Positions 39,279 to 49,033 of a stretch of 64,000 nt of DNA are shown here, in pieces. Position 1 is the first letter of the stretch. Every line of letters starts with the position of its first letter. The DNA comes from Trichomonas vaginalis G3. Taxonomy: Eukaryota > Parabasalia > Trichomonadida > Trichomonadidae. The stretch covers positions 124,001 through 188,000 of the forward strand of contig NW_026529215.1 in the NCBI RefSeq assembly GCF_026262505.1, read 5' to 3'. The notes below the pieces were generated by a model, which had not been told where the DNA came from, searched no databases, and worked only from the letters and a program-made list of their open reading frames with translations. The translations under genes and the position numbers were made by a program.

Positions 39279-39989
39279 TTAATCTGTTATCTCATCACCT
39301 ATTTTTTCTATTTGAAATTGCCATAATATTTCATTCATGAATTTTAAATCACAATCAAATAGGTCAGTTATTCTAAATTTAATATTTGATAAATCTTTTG
39401 AATGAAGAATAAATGAATTCCCGGATAATTGAAACGGATATGATAAAGAAAATGTGTTTAAGTTGATGGATAAAATGTTTTGTATTGATGGGTAAGAGTT
39501 AGGGTCTAATGTTTGATGTGAAAATTTCATTGGGGTATTAACTTTATCACATTTGATTAAAATGAAATTGGAACCGGTGTCAGAATACAAAACATCCCCA
39601 ACATCTTTTTCAAAATTTAATATTCCCAACAATGAACGAAGATGAGGAGTACAAAATTTAATTTTCAGCGGAAATTTAATAAGGTTATTTATTTCATCAA
39701 GTTCAAAAAGTTTATCGGGTTTTGATTTAAAATTTTCTTCATACCATACGATAAATGATTCATTTAAATAACTTAAAATCATGTTAATATCCCATTTCGC
39801 TATCACATTATTTATATACATATCATACGTTTTTCCAAGGTCATCTTTAATAAATGATATATAATCTGAAGGGTCTAAAAGAATGGGATTAAATTTACCA
39901 CTCACAGAAACGAGAGTAACATTATAAATTCCGCTAACTGTTAAATTTAATTCACAACTATTATTCGAAATAATATTGATAATTGACAT
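39279..39989 (-). CDS. Putative minor structural protein (236 aa)
   Basis: A beta-rich open frame (MSIINIISNNSCELNLTVSG...) with NFILIKCDKVNTPMKFSHQT and a late SNIKFRITDLFDCDLKFMNE segment. The latter two resemble the VYCD...-type minor capsid/penton-associated proteins of animal Polintons by pattern. It sits between the fibre gene and a divergent gene. The ATG at 39989 is separated by 19 bases from the divergent ATG at 40009. The structural role is an inference. Confidence 0.55.
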   Translation of the reverse strand: MSIINIISNNSCELNLTVSGIYNVTLVSVSGKFNPILLDPSDYISFIKDDLGKTYDMYINNVIAKWDINMILSYLNESFIVWYEENFKSKPDKLFELDEINNLIKFPLKIKFCTPHLRSLLGILNFEKDVGDVLYSDTGSNFILIKCDKVNTPMKFSHQTLDPNSYPSIQNILSINLNTFSLSYPFQLSGNSFILHSKDLSNIKFRITDLFDCDLKFMNEILWQFQIEKIGDEITD

Positions 39990-40008
39990 TTTTATTACGA
40001 TTAAAAAT
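39990..40008. promoter_or_regulatory. 19-bp bidirectional promoter
   Basis: TTTTTATTACGATTAAAAAT-type sequence separates two divergent ATGs and is nearly palindromic, as at 12931-12948 in element 1. Confidence 0.5.
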
Positions 40009-40488
40009 ATGGTAAAGCGTTATTTTCCAGTGATAAATAAAACTAGAATAAGATTACCTCAAGAATTCATAAATTCAACGAATAAGAAATTCATTCATGT
40101 TATAAATTTTAGTGTTTTCAGAAAATATGAGTCAATGTCATATTCATCAACAGGTTATATTTCACTTCATTCAAATTTAGTTCAATCAAACCCATATAAT
40201 GACCATTTCATAAGATTTTCAGATGGTATTAAAAATGTAATTGATAGATTAAAATATGAACAGATTGACAATATCGAATTTTTGGAATTTTGGTTTAAAT
40301 ATCCCGATGGAAAAAAGATTGAAGTTAAAAATAAAGCTGATACTATAACAAAAACAATTACAATGACCGATCCGGATAGTGGGGAACAAAAAGAAATAAA
40401 ACAAACGATAGAAACTGGTGAAAGGTCAATTATTATTGATTATGATTCAAAGGATTATTATTCGATAATGTTAATGCTTGAATATTAA
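40009..40488 (+). CDS. Unknown structural-type Polinton protein (159 aa)
   Basis: Starts MVKRYFPVINKTRIRLPQEF and is beta-rich (KFIHVINFSVFRKYESMSYS, IDNIEFLEFWFKYPDGKKIE) with a charged insert DPDSGEQKEIKQTIE and an IIIDYDSKDYYSIMLMLEY end. It is divergent from the putative minor capsid gene and overlaps the next convergent gene by 4 bases. The position corresponds to 12949-13796 in element 1. Function not established. Confidence 0.6.
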   Translation: MVKRYFPVINKTRIRLPQEFINSTNKKFIHVINFSVFRKYESMSYSSTGYISLHSNLVQSNPYNDHFIRFSDGIKNVIDRLKYEQIDNIEFLEFWFKYPDGKKIEVKNKADTITKTITMTDPDSGEQKEIKQTIETGERSIIIDYDSKDYYSIMLMLEY

Positions 40489-41156
40489 ATAGCCTTAACA
40501 AAGAATTTTTCAAGTGATATTTTATATTCATCAACTATTTTATTATAAATATCATTATATGTTAAATGAAGTTCAGTTGTTGTTCCGTTCTTTGATATCT
40601 TAATTATGCTAATATCCTTTATAGGATTTATTTTTGCAACTGTTCCACAGCATGAAACCTCATCATCTATGAAAAATTGAATCTTAACGTCTGAATCTTG
40701 AACATCACAAAGAATGGCGATAATGTGAATTAATGATTCATAAGGTAAAATAATTAAACCGGATTGGTCAATTAAATTTATTATTGAATCATAATTATTA
40801 ATTATTATATCACGGTAAATTTTCATTAATTCAGAATTAATGTCTATTTTATATGGGTTCTCGATGTTTGATGAAAGAGGTGGGGGGTATGTTGGATAAG
40901 TGGGAATTTCAACAGGTTCTTTACTGGGTTCAGATAAAATGATTGGGTCTCCATTCTCATGGTTTTCTTCATTCTCCTCATTCTTCGGTAAGTCACGAGT
41001 TAATAAATTTGGTTGAGTTGCCGACCTTGTTAATTCGGGGCTAACATTAACTTTAACATTTTGAATAATTCGTGATTTATCATCATTTACGTTATAACCA
41101 ACCGTAATCTCTGCTTTTGCGTTAGTGTTCTTTTGACTAGTGAAACGTCTTCTCAT
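40485..41156 (-). CDS. Unknown Polinton protein (223 aa)
   Basis: The ATG at 41154-41156 follows ATTTTTTATTCGATTATAA. A basic amino end (MRRRFTSQKNTNAKAEITVG), an acidic/proline-rich linker at about residues 55-95 (EENEENHENGDP, PTYPTYPPPL) and a folded carboxy domain with KIQFFIDDEVSCCGTVAKIN. No family is recognised. It lies in the structural cluster. Confidence 0.55.
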   Translation of the reverse strand: MRRRFTSQKNTNAKAEITVGYNVNDDKSRIIQNVKVNVSPELTRSATQPNLLTRDLPKNEENEENHENGDPIILSEPSKEPVEIPTYPTYPPPLSSNIENPYKIDINSELMKIYRDIIINNYDSIINLIDQSGLIILPYESLIHIIAILCDVQDSDVKIQFFIDDEVSCCGTVAKINPIKDISIIKISKNGTTTELHLTYNDIYNKIVDEYKISLEKFFVKAI

Positions 41157-41182
41157 TTATAATCGAATAAAAAATATATTTA

Positions 41183-41240
41183 AACTTTTATTTTGCTGGA
41201 ACTTTTATTTTGCTGGAACTTTTATTTTGCTGGAACTTTT
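41183..41240 (+). repeat. 17-bp tandem repeat (3 units)
   Basis: AACTTTTATTTTGCTGG three times in a row plus a partial unit, at the 3' end of the gene that reads leftward from 42120. Confidence 0.9.
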
Positions 41241-42120
41241 GAATCTATTATTTCCTGTATTTGTTCATGAAGTTGATTTTTAGCATTTTCATCGAAATTA
41301 ATAGACTTAATATATTCATTAATTGCATTCTTATAATCATCTGATTTCTCAAATTTTCTTTTATCTGATTCCTTAACTAAATCATAAGTTAAACCACGTT
41401 GCTGATATAATGGTTTCTTAATTAAATCTTTGAATGCTTGAGATAAAGCACCTGATGCAATTCTTGCTACTATAATTGGTTGGAATTGCTGTTTAAGTTC
41501 ATCTTTAACATTTGCGAAAACTGGATCAAATAAAGCAACTTTAAAGAATTTTTAGCTGAAATTTCAGGTCTAATGTTTGCATATTGACCATCAAACTGGT
41601 TAGAATATCGTGGTAATCCATCCGGTCCCTCTTCAATAGCATTTAATTCTTCATTGAAATAAGAATATGGATTATGACGGTATGAATTAATTGGACCATT
41701 TTCACCTTCTCCAATGTATTGTTTAACAGCTTTTCCATTTTCATCAAATTGCATAGGATAACGTTCATTATATGCTTTACGTTTAGGATAATCGGTTATA
41801 GTTAATTTGTAACCATTTATGACTTTAATATTACCTTGACCATCAGTAACGAAAACTTCATTTATACCATCAGGTTTTCCATTTGGACCTGTAATGTCTG
41901 CTTCGTGTGCTTCCCAATTTGGACCTTGACGTTTGGCATATGCTTGAGCTTCTGGTAATGTTAAAACGTTTCTCATTTGTTTAACATCTTTTTGAAGACC
42001 AGCAACAATATGAACTAATTCTTTCATTCCATCAGGAACTTTCATAGTTCTATTATATGCACCCTTTTTGTTTGTCCCTTGTTTTAATGGAACCTGTAGA
42101 AGATTTGCCATTTCTGTCAT
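41222..42120 (-). pseudogene. Unknown Polinton protein, broken
   Basis: Starts [20 protein letters not shown] after TTTTTATTTTTATTTATAATTAAA. It carries [20 protein letters not shown] and [20 protein letters not shown], a distinctive folded segment, then a helical carboxy region. One break. It lies just downstream of the ATPase in the leftward structural cluster, so a scaffold or capsid-associated role is plausible but unproven. Confidence 0.6.
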
Positions 42121-42211
42121 GTTTAATTATAAATAAAAATAAAAATTAATTATAAAAAGTTAATCAAATTTAACACTTCCTTTATTTAAATCAACTATTA
42201 TTTTCCCATGT

Positions 42212-42988
42212 TCACCTAATTGCTGATATTTGTGTGTAAAGTTCATTAATGCTCATTGGTAAATTCACTTGATAAAGCATAACGTTCAACTGTTGACGAC
42301 TAAACCCACTGAAAATGAAAAGTGTTGATAGATTTGATTTAATGTTTGTGCTTAATGCTTTGAAGTATTGAACAGCCATAAAGAATGAACACTGAATGTG
42401 TCGACATTGAGTTAATAATTGATTAAAATATGATTTCTCATTTGTTATTAGTTTTGATTTCACTGCATCATCTAGAAAAATGAGTGAATGCAAAAATTCT
42501 CTATCAAAATTTGAAATAGAAAGTGTTTCAAATAATTCATCTCGTTGTTTATCAATAATTTTATCCTCTAATCCTTGCTTCTTGATTGTATTATATAATT
42601 CTTTATACATTAAAAAGTTTTTTAAATAATCTTCTGCTTCTTCTTGTGATAAATAAATAATTGGAATTTTGATTAAATGCTTTAAAGATTCAAATGTATC
42701 ATCTGAAGGTGAACCTGAACGGTTGATATAAATTAACACATGTGAATGGGGGGAAGTGTTAGCAATAATGATAATTTGTTTTAATATCGTTAATGTTTTA
42801 CCTTTATTCTGTTTACCAATTGCTGCAGTGATTGAATTTAAGTAACATTCAGAATATGGAATTTTCATTAATTTTTCCTTAGATAGAGCATTTCTATTAT
42901 CACTCAATGCTTCATTAATCATATCATCTACGTATGTATTATATACTCCCGCTAATTCTTCATAAGGGGTGGATGAATTTAAATCCAT
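42212..42988 (-). CDS. Polinton genome-packaging ATPase (A32-like)
   Basis: Walker A GKQNKGKT at residues 58-65, Walker B SLIFLDDAVK at about 168-177, then QCRHIQCSFFMAVQYFKALS and LSTLFIFSGFSRQQL, the expected sensor and downstream segments. It drives DNA packaging. The start MDLNSSTPYEELAG follows TAAATTTATTTTTGATTAA. The frame is open over nearly all of the domain. It lies immediately 5' of an unknown gene and 3' of the capsid gene on the same strand. Confidence 0.87.
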   Translation of the reverse strand: MDLNSSTPYEELAGVYNTYVDDMINEALSDNRNALSKEKLMKIPYSECYLNSITAAIGKQNKGKTLTILKQIIIIANTSPHSHVLIYINRSGSPSDDTFESLKHLIKIPIIYLSQEEAEDYLKNFLMYKELYNTIKKQGLEDKIIDKQRDELFETLSISNFDREFLHSLIFLDDAVKSKLITNEKSYFNQLLTQCRHIQCSFFMAVQYFKALSTNIKSNLSTLFIFSGFSRQQLNVMLYQVNLPMSINELYTQISAIR

Positions 42989-43012
42989 TTAATCAAAAAT
43001 AAATTTATAATT

Positions 43013-44653
43013 TTAAACATTTCTATTCATCAATATTTCATCATATGAACTTCTATACTGTGGTGGTGTACCTGTTGGATGATATTTCAAACCTTCATCC
43101 GGTGTCCATGTCCAATACGTAGTCCTAGTAAACCAAACCTGAGGAGGATTTGTCACCTTTGAACAGTAAGTGTCATTTACACCCTGAATGATTGGATAAG
43201 CTTTCACTTGTACTGTAACTTGTGAGTTGAAAGTTTCTAATCCATCAAAGAATATACCCGCTCCATCACGTTGAACTGGAATAGTGCATAAGAATGAAGT
43301 TTGGTCTTTCCATGTTCTAGCTAATGGTGTGCCATCATCATCATTCAGTGGTCTAGTTAATGAGTCCTCGTATTCTTCTGTGCATTCATTCACTCCATCT
43401 AAATCAGAAGCTTGAAGCATACGTGTAAAGAATATGTCACCCACTGTGGTCATCGCTTGATCGGGGAAGTTTCTGGAATCTATAGTGACCTGAAGACCTC
43501 GAAGCATTGGATTTTCTAAAAGCGTTCTTTGCATTGCATTCTTCGGAAATGTTAACACAACATCTGTAACATTATGAAGAGCGTATGAGAAATCTGAGCT
43601 AATACCTTCAGGAGTGATGCAACCTCCATTTAGTGAACGAACGTCAATATGTTGAGCTGGAATCATGAATGGATCTTCCTTACTGAATAAACGTGGTATT
43701 GCTTTAACTGATTCTTCAATTAAACCGTATCCTGGTGTAATGCATTTATCCTCTAAAACTTCCATCTTTGTGCATGAAATAATAACGTCATCAACTGTTG
43801 CGTCAGCAGATGTAGTGGCTAAGCTTGTAATTAATTTGGCAGGAAGTCCGATTTGTTGGAATTTGCGATCATATTTATAAACATGATTCATAATCTTTTC
43901 ATAATTTTCATCAGTTATCTTTTCATAAACGTAATTTTGTAAATCAGCAACTCTTAACGGGTCAACCTGACAAAATACTAAAGTATCCCTGAAAACATAA
44001 TATTTAAGAATGATATCACCAAATGATTTAGGATAATCATCGAACGCCTGAAATGCTAACAAATCATTTACCGGAATAATCATATCAAAAGTGACATCAA
44101 CTTCTTCATTTGCTTTCTTGAAAACTTCTGAAGGGTCAATATATTTACCACATACTGAGTTATCATATTTTTGAACATTATTATATAACGAATGAACAAA
44201 CTTTTTAACTTTCCTTTCTGATTTTGGTTTATATGTTGCAAATGCGAAAGATTCACGGGCGCAATCCATCTGAAGATAACCGGCATCACCTCTTTCGGTT
44301 TCTACTTCTAATTGTTTAAAGCTTTGATTTGATGATTTGTAACCAACGAATAAACGCATGCATTTAAAAGTGGCATCACATGTGAAAGCTTTATTTGAAA
44401 CTAGAGTTGCTTTAACTTTGCGTTTAATATATGTGTCACCTAATTGATTCACATCATGAGCTGGATTTGTAATTCTTAAATGAGTTTGTTTATCATCAAA
44501 ATATGGAGCATCAGAGTCATAGCATGAACTTTCAAGTTCTCTATAATATCTTCTACCGTCATTCTTTGCGAATATTTCATTTATCTTTTCGAATGAATGA
44601 AACACATTTCCATTAATCGGTTTAGTGTTTGGCACCAAATAGTTTGTCGTCAT
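43013..44653 (-). CDS. Polinton major capsid protein (double jelly-roll)
   Basis: A 546-residue open frame. Beta-rich blocks with NKAFTCDATFKCMRLFVGYK, DVTFDMIIPVNDLLAFQAFD, DIILKYYVFRDTLVFCQVDP, HNVTDVVLTFPKNAMQRTLL and PMLRGLQVTIDSRNFPDQAM fit the Polinton double jelly-roll capsid protein in size, order and gene position (ATPase follows). The start MTTNYLVPNTKPINGNVFHS follows GATTTTTTATTTATTAATAA. It looks whole. Confidence 0.8.
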   Translation of the reverse strand: MTTNYLVPNTKPINGNVFHSFEKINEIFAKNDGRRYYRELESSCYDSDAPYFDDKQTHLRITNPAHDVNQLGDTYIKRKVKATLVSNKAFTCDATFKCMRLFVGYKSSNQSFKQLEVETERGDAGYLQMDCARESFAFATYKPKSERKVKKFVHSLYNNVQKYDNSVCGKYIDPSEVFKKANEEVDVTFDMIIPVNDLLAFQAFDDYPKSFGDIILKYYVFRDTLVFCQVDPLRVADLQNYVYEKITDENYEKIMNHVYKYDRKFQQIGLPAKLITSLATTSADATVDDVIISCTKMEVLEDKCITPGYGLIEESVKAIPRLFSKEDPFMIPAQHIDVRSLNGGCITPEGISSDFSYALHNVTDVVLTFPKNAMQRTLLENPMLRGLQVTIDSRNFPDQAMTTVGDIFFTRMLQASDLDGVNECTEEYEDSLTRPLNDDDGTPLARTWKDQTSFLCTIPVQRDGAGIFFDGLETFNSQVTVQVKAYPIIQGVNDTYCSKVTNPPQVWFTRTTYWTWTPDEGLKYHPTGTPPQYRSSYDEILMNRNV

Positions 44654-44722
44654 TTATTAATAAATAAAAAATCAAAATTAAAAGATGAAAATGAATTTTT
44701 AATTTTAATGAAATAATCAACT

Positions 44723-44938
44723 ATGGCTGCAGGATTCTTTAAGAAACTGTGGGATAAAGTAAAAAGAGGAGCGCATAAAGTTTGGGAAACAATGAAGAAA
44801 GGAGCAAATTGGATATTTAAGAATAAAGAAGCAATTAGTGACGTTGCTGAATCAATAACACCAAAAGCCGCCCCAATAAGAGAAATATTAAATAAAGGAG
44901 AAAAAGTTTATCAAAGACTTCAACCGATACTAAGATAA
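44723..44938 (+). CDS. Amphipathic small Polinton protein (71 aa)
   Basis: MAAGFFKKLWDKVKRGAHKV..., an amphipathic cationic helix followed by helical sequence. It shares its first ten residues (MAAGFFKKLW) with the convergent gene at 44963-45199, and ATCAACT precedes both ATGs. A virion membrane-active or core protein is likely by composition. Intact. Confidence 0.65.
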   Translation: MAAGFFKKLWDKVKRGAHKVWETMKKGANWIFKNKEAISDVAESITPKAAPIREILNKGEKVYQRLQPILR

Positions 44939-44962
44939 AAATAATATTTATTTATTTTTCCA

Positions 44963-45199
44963 CTATCTACCTCCTATTTTATTAAGTATTCCTTCAGCAA
45001 TTCCACCAATTGCGTTACCTGCTTGTGCTCCCATCGCCGGATTACCTGCTTTAGTACCTAATACTCCACCTATGATAGTTCCTGCCGTTTTCGCTACTGG
45101 TGCCAAAAAGTTTGCAACGGGTTTAATAATATTTTTATGAACCCAACCCGCAGCTTTCTTAATTCCTTCCCATAATTTTTTAAAGAATCCTGCAGCCAT
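44963..45199 (-). CDS. Amphipathic/glycine-rich small Polinton protein (78 aa)
   Basis: MAAGFFKKLWEGIKKAAGWV... then VAKTAGTIIGGVLGTKAGNP and AQAGNAIGGIAEGILNKIGG, a glycine/alanine-rich hydrophobic tail. It is paralogous at its start to 44723-44938 and converges with it. The composition resembles membrane-lytic minor capsid proteins. Intact. Confidence 0.65.
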   Translation of the reverse strand: MAAGFFKKLWEGIKKAAGWVHKNIIKPVANFLAPVAKTAGTIIGGVLGTKAGNPAMGAQAGNAIGGIAEGILNKIGGR

Positions 45200-45265
45200 A
45201 GTTGATTTAATATTAATTAAAAAATATATTTCATCACTTATATTCTAATTTTTATTTAATGATAA

Positions 45266-45634
45266 ATGAAACCAATTTTAAAAATAAATGAAACAGAGGA
45301 GGAAGAAATAAATGAAAGTAAAGATGTTCAACAAAAAATAAACATTGTTAAACCAATTACTGAAATAAAAATTTTTTCATCTGTTGAAGAATTTAATGAC
45401 TATTATGCTAACAATAAAAAATTATTTGAAGAATTGACAACGTGTAAATTGAATAAAATGTTTAAAGTTGATGGATTCAAAATTTCAAAAATAAAAGGAG
45501 TGGTTAGTTTGAAATCTATTCCTCAATCAAGAATCACCTCATTAATGAAAATAGATGATTTAACAAAAAGAATAGAAGAGATTGAAGAAAGAATGAATCA
45601 AATAATTGATTTCATAAATTCAAATAATCATTAA
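45266..45634 (+). CDS. Unknown helical Polinton protein (122 aa)
   Basis: Starts MKPILKINETEEEEINESKD after CTAATTTTTATTTAATGATAA. It has a beta/helix middle (FKVDGFKISKIKGVVSLKSI) and a coiled-coil end (DLTKRIEEIEERMNQIIDFI). It is the last gene before the right TIR. Function unknown. Confidence 0.55.
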   Translation: MKPILKINETEEEEINESKDVQQKINIVKPITEIKIFSSVEEFNDYYANNKKLFEELTTCKLNKMFKVDGFKISKIKGVVSLKSIPQSRITSLMKIDDLTKRIEEIEERMNQIIDFINSNNH

Positions 45635-45655
45635 TTTTTTAAAGTTCAATGTTGA

Positions 45656-46093
45656 TTCTGAGACATGAATTTTAAAGTTTATTTTTTATTCATGAAAATA
45701 ATTATTTTCAATTTCTTCTTCTCGTTTATGAGGTCTTTGATTATGACTTTATTGATTCCATTCAGGATTTAAACAATGTTTAATTAATCGCGGAATATCT
45801 GACATCATCTATATATAGCTTCTTTTATAAAAGATAAAAAATAAATTATTTTAAAATTCATGTCTTACATTTTTTAATGATTTATAAATAAATATTTATT
45901 ACTAATTTATTTAATAATGTCGCGCTTTCTTACGAATTAAAAAATAAATTATTCAAAAATGTGAGAATAAAAACCTAAAGAATCATACATTTTTTACTTC
46001 ATATGTTAAAAAAAAAATGATACAAAATCGCTCGATATTGCATGAATTCTTACGTTTACAAAAAAAGTCACACAACCCTCCTATCCTACTACT
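45656..46093 (-). repeat. Right terminal inverted repeat of Polinton 2
   Basis: 438 bases, the reverse complement of 27017-27454 with one difference noticed by eye (near 46041). It contains the mirrored, broken terminal ORF. Confidence 0.92.
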
Positions 46094-46099
46094 TTATTA
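46094..46099 (+). repeat. Target site duplication of Polinton 2 (right)
   Basis: TTATTA, identical to 27011-27016. Confidence 0.85.
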
Positions 46100-46690
46100 T
46101 TGTTAAAGTCGTTTGAAAATATGCCATTATATGATGCGTATAAGCTCAAAACTATTTGCAAAATCCCTTTTTTACAAAAGATACAACTAAATTATAATCT
46201 TATTTCGTCATCTCTATAGAATCATTGGAGATTTGCAGCCACATGACCTGTATAAGGGATTGTCGCTATATATCTTCTCAATTTTTCTGAACCTCGCTTA
46301 ATTTACAGTTATCGCTTAAATTGTTGACTTTATTTATTCTGTAGATTAATCGATAGAGTGGATGAACTGTTATCTCATGTAGATGTATGATATCAAACTT
46401 TTTGTTGAATTATGCATAACACAAAAATCGATATAAATAATCTCTTGGATAACAAATAATTGGCCTGGTGGGTTTGACAGCGAATATTTTTGCCACAATT
46501 CTCTAGAATTTTAGAATTAGTTGAGATGTGTTGAACAATACAAAATATCAAAATGTGCATATCGGTCACATAATTTCGAATAATAGACCAAACGCATAAA
46601 TTCATGAAAAAATTAATATTTAAGAATCCATATTTATTAATATCAGTGATTATAAACATATGGAAATAACATGGTAAACATATAAACAAA
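46100..46690. other. Intergenic region right of Polinton 2
   Basis: No supported gene. This is the host sequence that joined 27,010 before the insertion. Confidence 0.5.
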
Positions 46691-47146
46691 TTAATGATAG
46701 TTGAGAAGCTGTGTGAGATCAGATGGATCACAAATCATTTGATTGTTAACATGGGAAATAACGATCTCGTTTGTGGTCGATGGATGATTTTGGTTGCCAA
46801 TGATGGACTGGATGTTTAGATCCTTAACAACTCTATTAAGAGCTGGCTTAATTGAGTCCCAATTCTCTGCATACCAGCATAGCAAGGCAGATCTATTTCT
46901 CTTAGCAAGACGATCGATATTGATCTGAAGATCTTGGGAGAAGATTCTAGCAAAGTTAAGAAGGAGTGGAAATGTTACATGAGAGCCAATAAGCCTATTA
47001 AAGTAGGCATAAATATATTCGGTCTTGAGTCCATTTTTCATCTTGCGCTTCTCTATTCTTTCGTTATCTCTCTGGGACTGTGTAGAGTTGCGCTTATGGG
47101 CATCAGGGAAGACAGGGAAAAGGCCAGTAGCTAAGGAGTAGTTCAT
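46691..47146 (-). CDS. Unknown host protein (151 aa)
   Basis: The ATG at 47144-47146 lies just after TCATTCCA, an Inr-like motif. The protein has a basic amino part (RIEKRKMKNGLKTEYIYAYF), a helical core (LDRLAKRNRSALLCWYAENW is close to the visible sequence INIDRLAKRNRSALLCWYAE) and a polar tail. It resembles hypothetical helical proteins expanded in trichomonads, but I recognise no named domain. Normal host codon use and a good promoter support it as real. Confidence 0.6.
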   Translation of the reverse strand: MNYSLATGLFPVFPDAHKRNSTQSQRDNERIEKRKMKNGLKTEYIYAYFNRLIGSHVTFPLLLNFARIFSQDLQINIDRLAKRNRSALLCWYAENWDSIKPALNRVVKDLNIQSIIGNQNHPSTTNEIVISHVNNQMICDPSDLTQLLNYH

Positions 47147-49033
47147 TGGAATGAGCTAAATTCCTTTATAATTGAATGACATTCAAATTTTTGTGAAAAT
47201 TAACAAACTGAAAAAAATAAACAAAATGAATAGAATTTTGGGATTTCGTTAAGTGAATTTTTTGGGATAATAGATGGTAGGATATGAAATAGATCAAAAA
47301 GAGGGAGCGTAATAAGTTTTTAAGTTTCTCAAAATTTTGTGAGAGTTTTGAAAAGAGGATCTGAAATTTGTGAACGAAAAGTAGTCGTGTCACTTTTTTG
47401 AATTACTCACAATTTGATTAAAATTATATCTAGACAATTTAAATAAATTTGATATTTTGAAACTATGGTAAATACTAAGCCAATATGCTCGGTGAGATAG
47501 AGGATAAATTTGAAAAGGATCATCATACAAAAAATATTTATCAAAATAATTTGTCGAGTTATTATTAACTATTTAATTAAATTATAATGATATTAAGCTT
47601 CAAAAATTTTATTCAACATTTTGATTTTTCCATATTATATGCATAAGATAGGTCTAATTAATACATAGAAACAAAAATGGAGTCATTTCTTTGAGTTATT
47701 GTAAAAATTCTTCCTCAAATTTCTCAAAGATTGAAAAGCTTACACGTTTCAAGAGTTATTTCTTTCAATTTAACAAGGCGAGTAAAAATTTTATATAAAA
47801 AATAAGAAATCTCAAAAAAATTGAATATATCAGTAAAAGCTTTAATTCAATTTTAATTGTGAGATATAATTTCTTTAGAGAAATTTTACTCACTATTAAT
47901 AGGTATTCATATAAATATAATAAATTTCAATGAATAAAAAAGACCGTAAAGCTCATTTCGTTTTATCACATCTCCTTAAACAAGCATTACATCCTTTGTT
48001 GATAATAATTATTTGATATCTTTATATTATTCAAATTCAAAAAATTTTGTAAACAAAATTTTGTTAGCTACAGTGAACGCATGTGTTCAATATTTTAATA
48101 TCTTCTATATGACTATGGTTTAATGCTTATTTTAAGATTTTCCGAAAAGCAATGCATTGATGAGGATTAAAGATGAGATCGATCGTTATGTTTGGAAGCG
48201 CAACAATATTTATGTATTGCATAAATAATAAATTATGGTTCAAACTTGCAAACACACGCATAATAGCTGAACTTGAGATTCAACCACATATAAAAAATAT
48301 GTTTAAAAGTGGTTGAGACGTTAGAATAGATAAATATAGACATTTATTTACTGCACAGTCGAAAATTGCGCAATTATTCCATAGACAATATGAAAATTGA
48401 AAAAATGGAATTTAAACAGTCAAAATTAATTTGATATCATACTTAAAATACTTTTTATTATTCTATTTTGATTCGAAAGTAGAATAAAATATCCTTTATC
48501 AGCTTGACTTCCCAAATAACAAGAATGGATATCATTTTATTGAAAAATTACTGATTTGAAACATTAAAACGGCTATAAAAGTATAAGTTAAACTAATCTC
48601 ATTCCAAGACAAGTATATTGATGATTTTCATATATCGTTTCCAAATTTTTCATTTATACGCCTTTAGCAGTTTGAAAATGTCTTTACAATATTAATGCAC
48701 ATTCAACAGACATAATTCTATAAAATTCGGCAGATAATAATCAATTTCACTAAGTAATTACCTGAATTTATTCTCATGAAACGTATTCAACATTGTCCTA
48801 CAATGAATCTAGTAGTTTAACCTTTGCTATGAATTCTATAAACAATAAGAAATATTTCATGAAAAAAAACATTCATCGATTTGATAAGCTTAATAAGCAC
48901 CAATATATACTTTGTGTCTATTAAAATATAGTTCCATAATACTGATCTCCGGATTCATTCTTGAATTCATGTTAGATTAGTTTAGAGGAAAATCAGAAAA
49001 AGTGACGGATTTATAATATACGTTATTTAGGAG
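47147..49033. other. Long intergenic region (1.9 kb)
   Basis: AT-rich sequence with no frame longer than about 75 codons that looks coding, no recognised RNA gene and no strong hairpin. Confidence 0.5.

Larger units (their letters stand above)
27017..46093. mobile_element. Polinton/Maverick element 2, both ends present (19.1 kb)
   Basis: Bounded by 438-bp inverted repeats and a perfect 6-bp duplication. It carries a major capsid protein, packaging ATPase, PolB, integrase, fibre and putative minor structural genes, plus a KilA-N/T5orf172 protein and a PrimPol-SF3 helicase. The ends look whole and young, with one mismatch seen between the TIRs. PolB, integrase, primase-helicase and fibre genes are broken, about a dozen breaks in all. 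Capsid, KilA-N and most of the ATPase are open. No adenovirus-type maturation protease was recognised. Left-half genes read rightward; the structural genes read mostly leftward. Confidence 0.93.
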
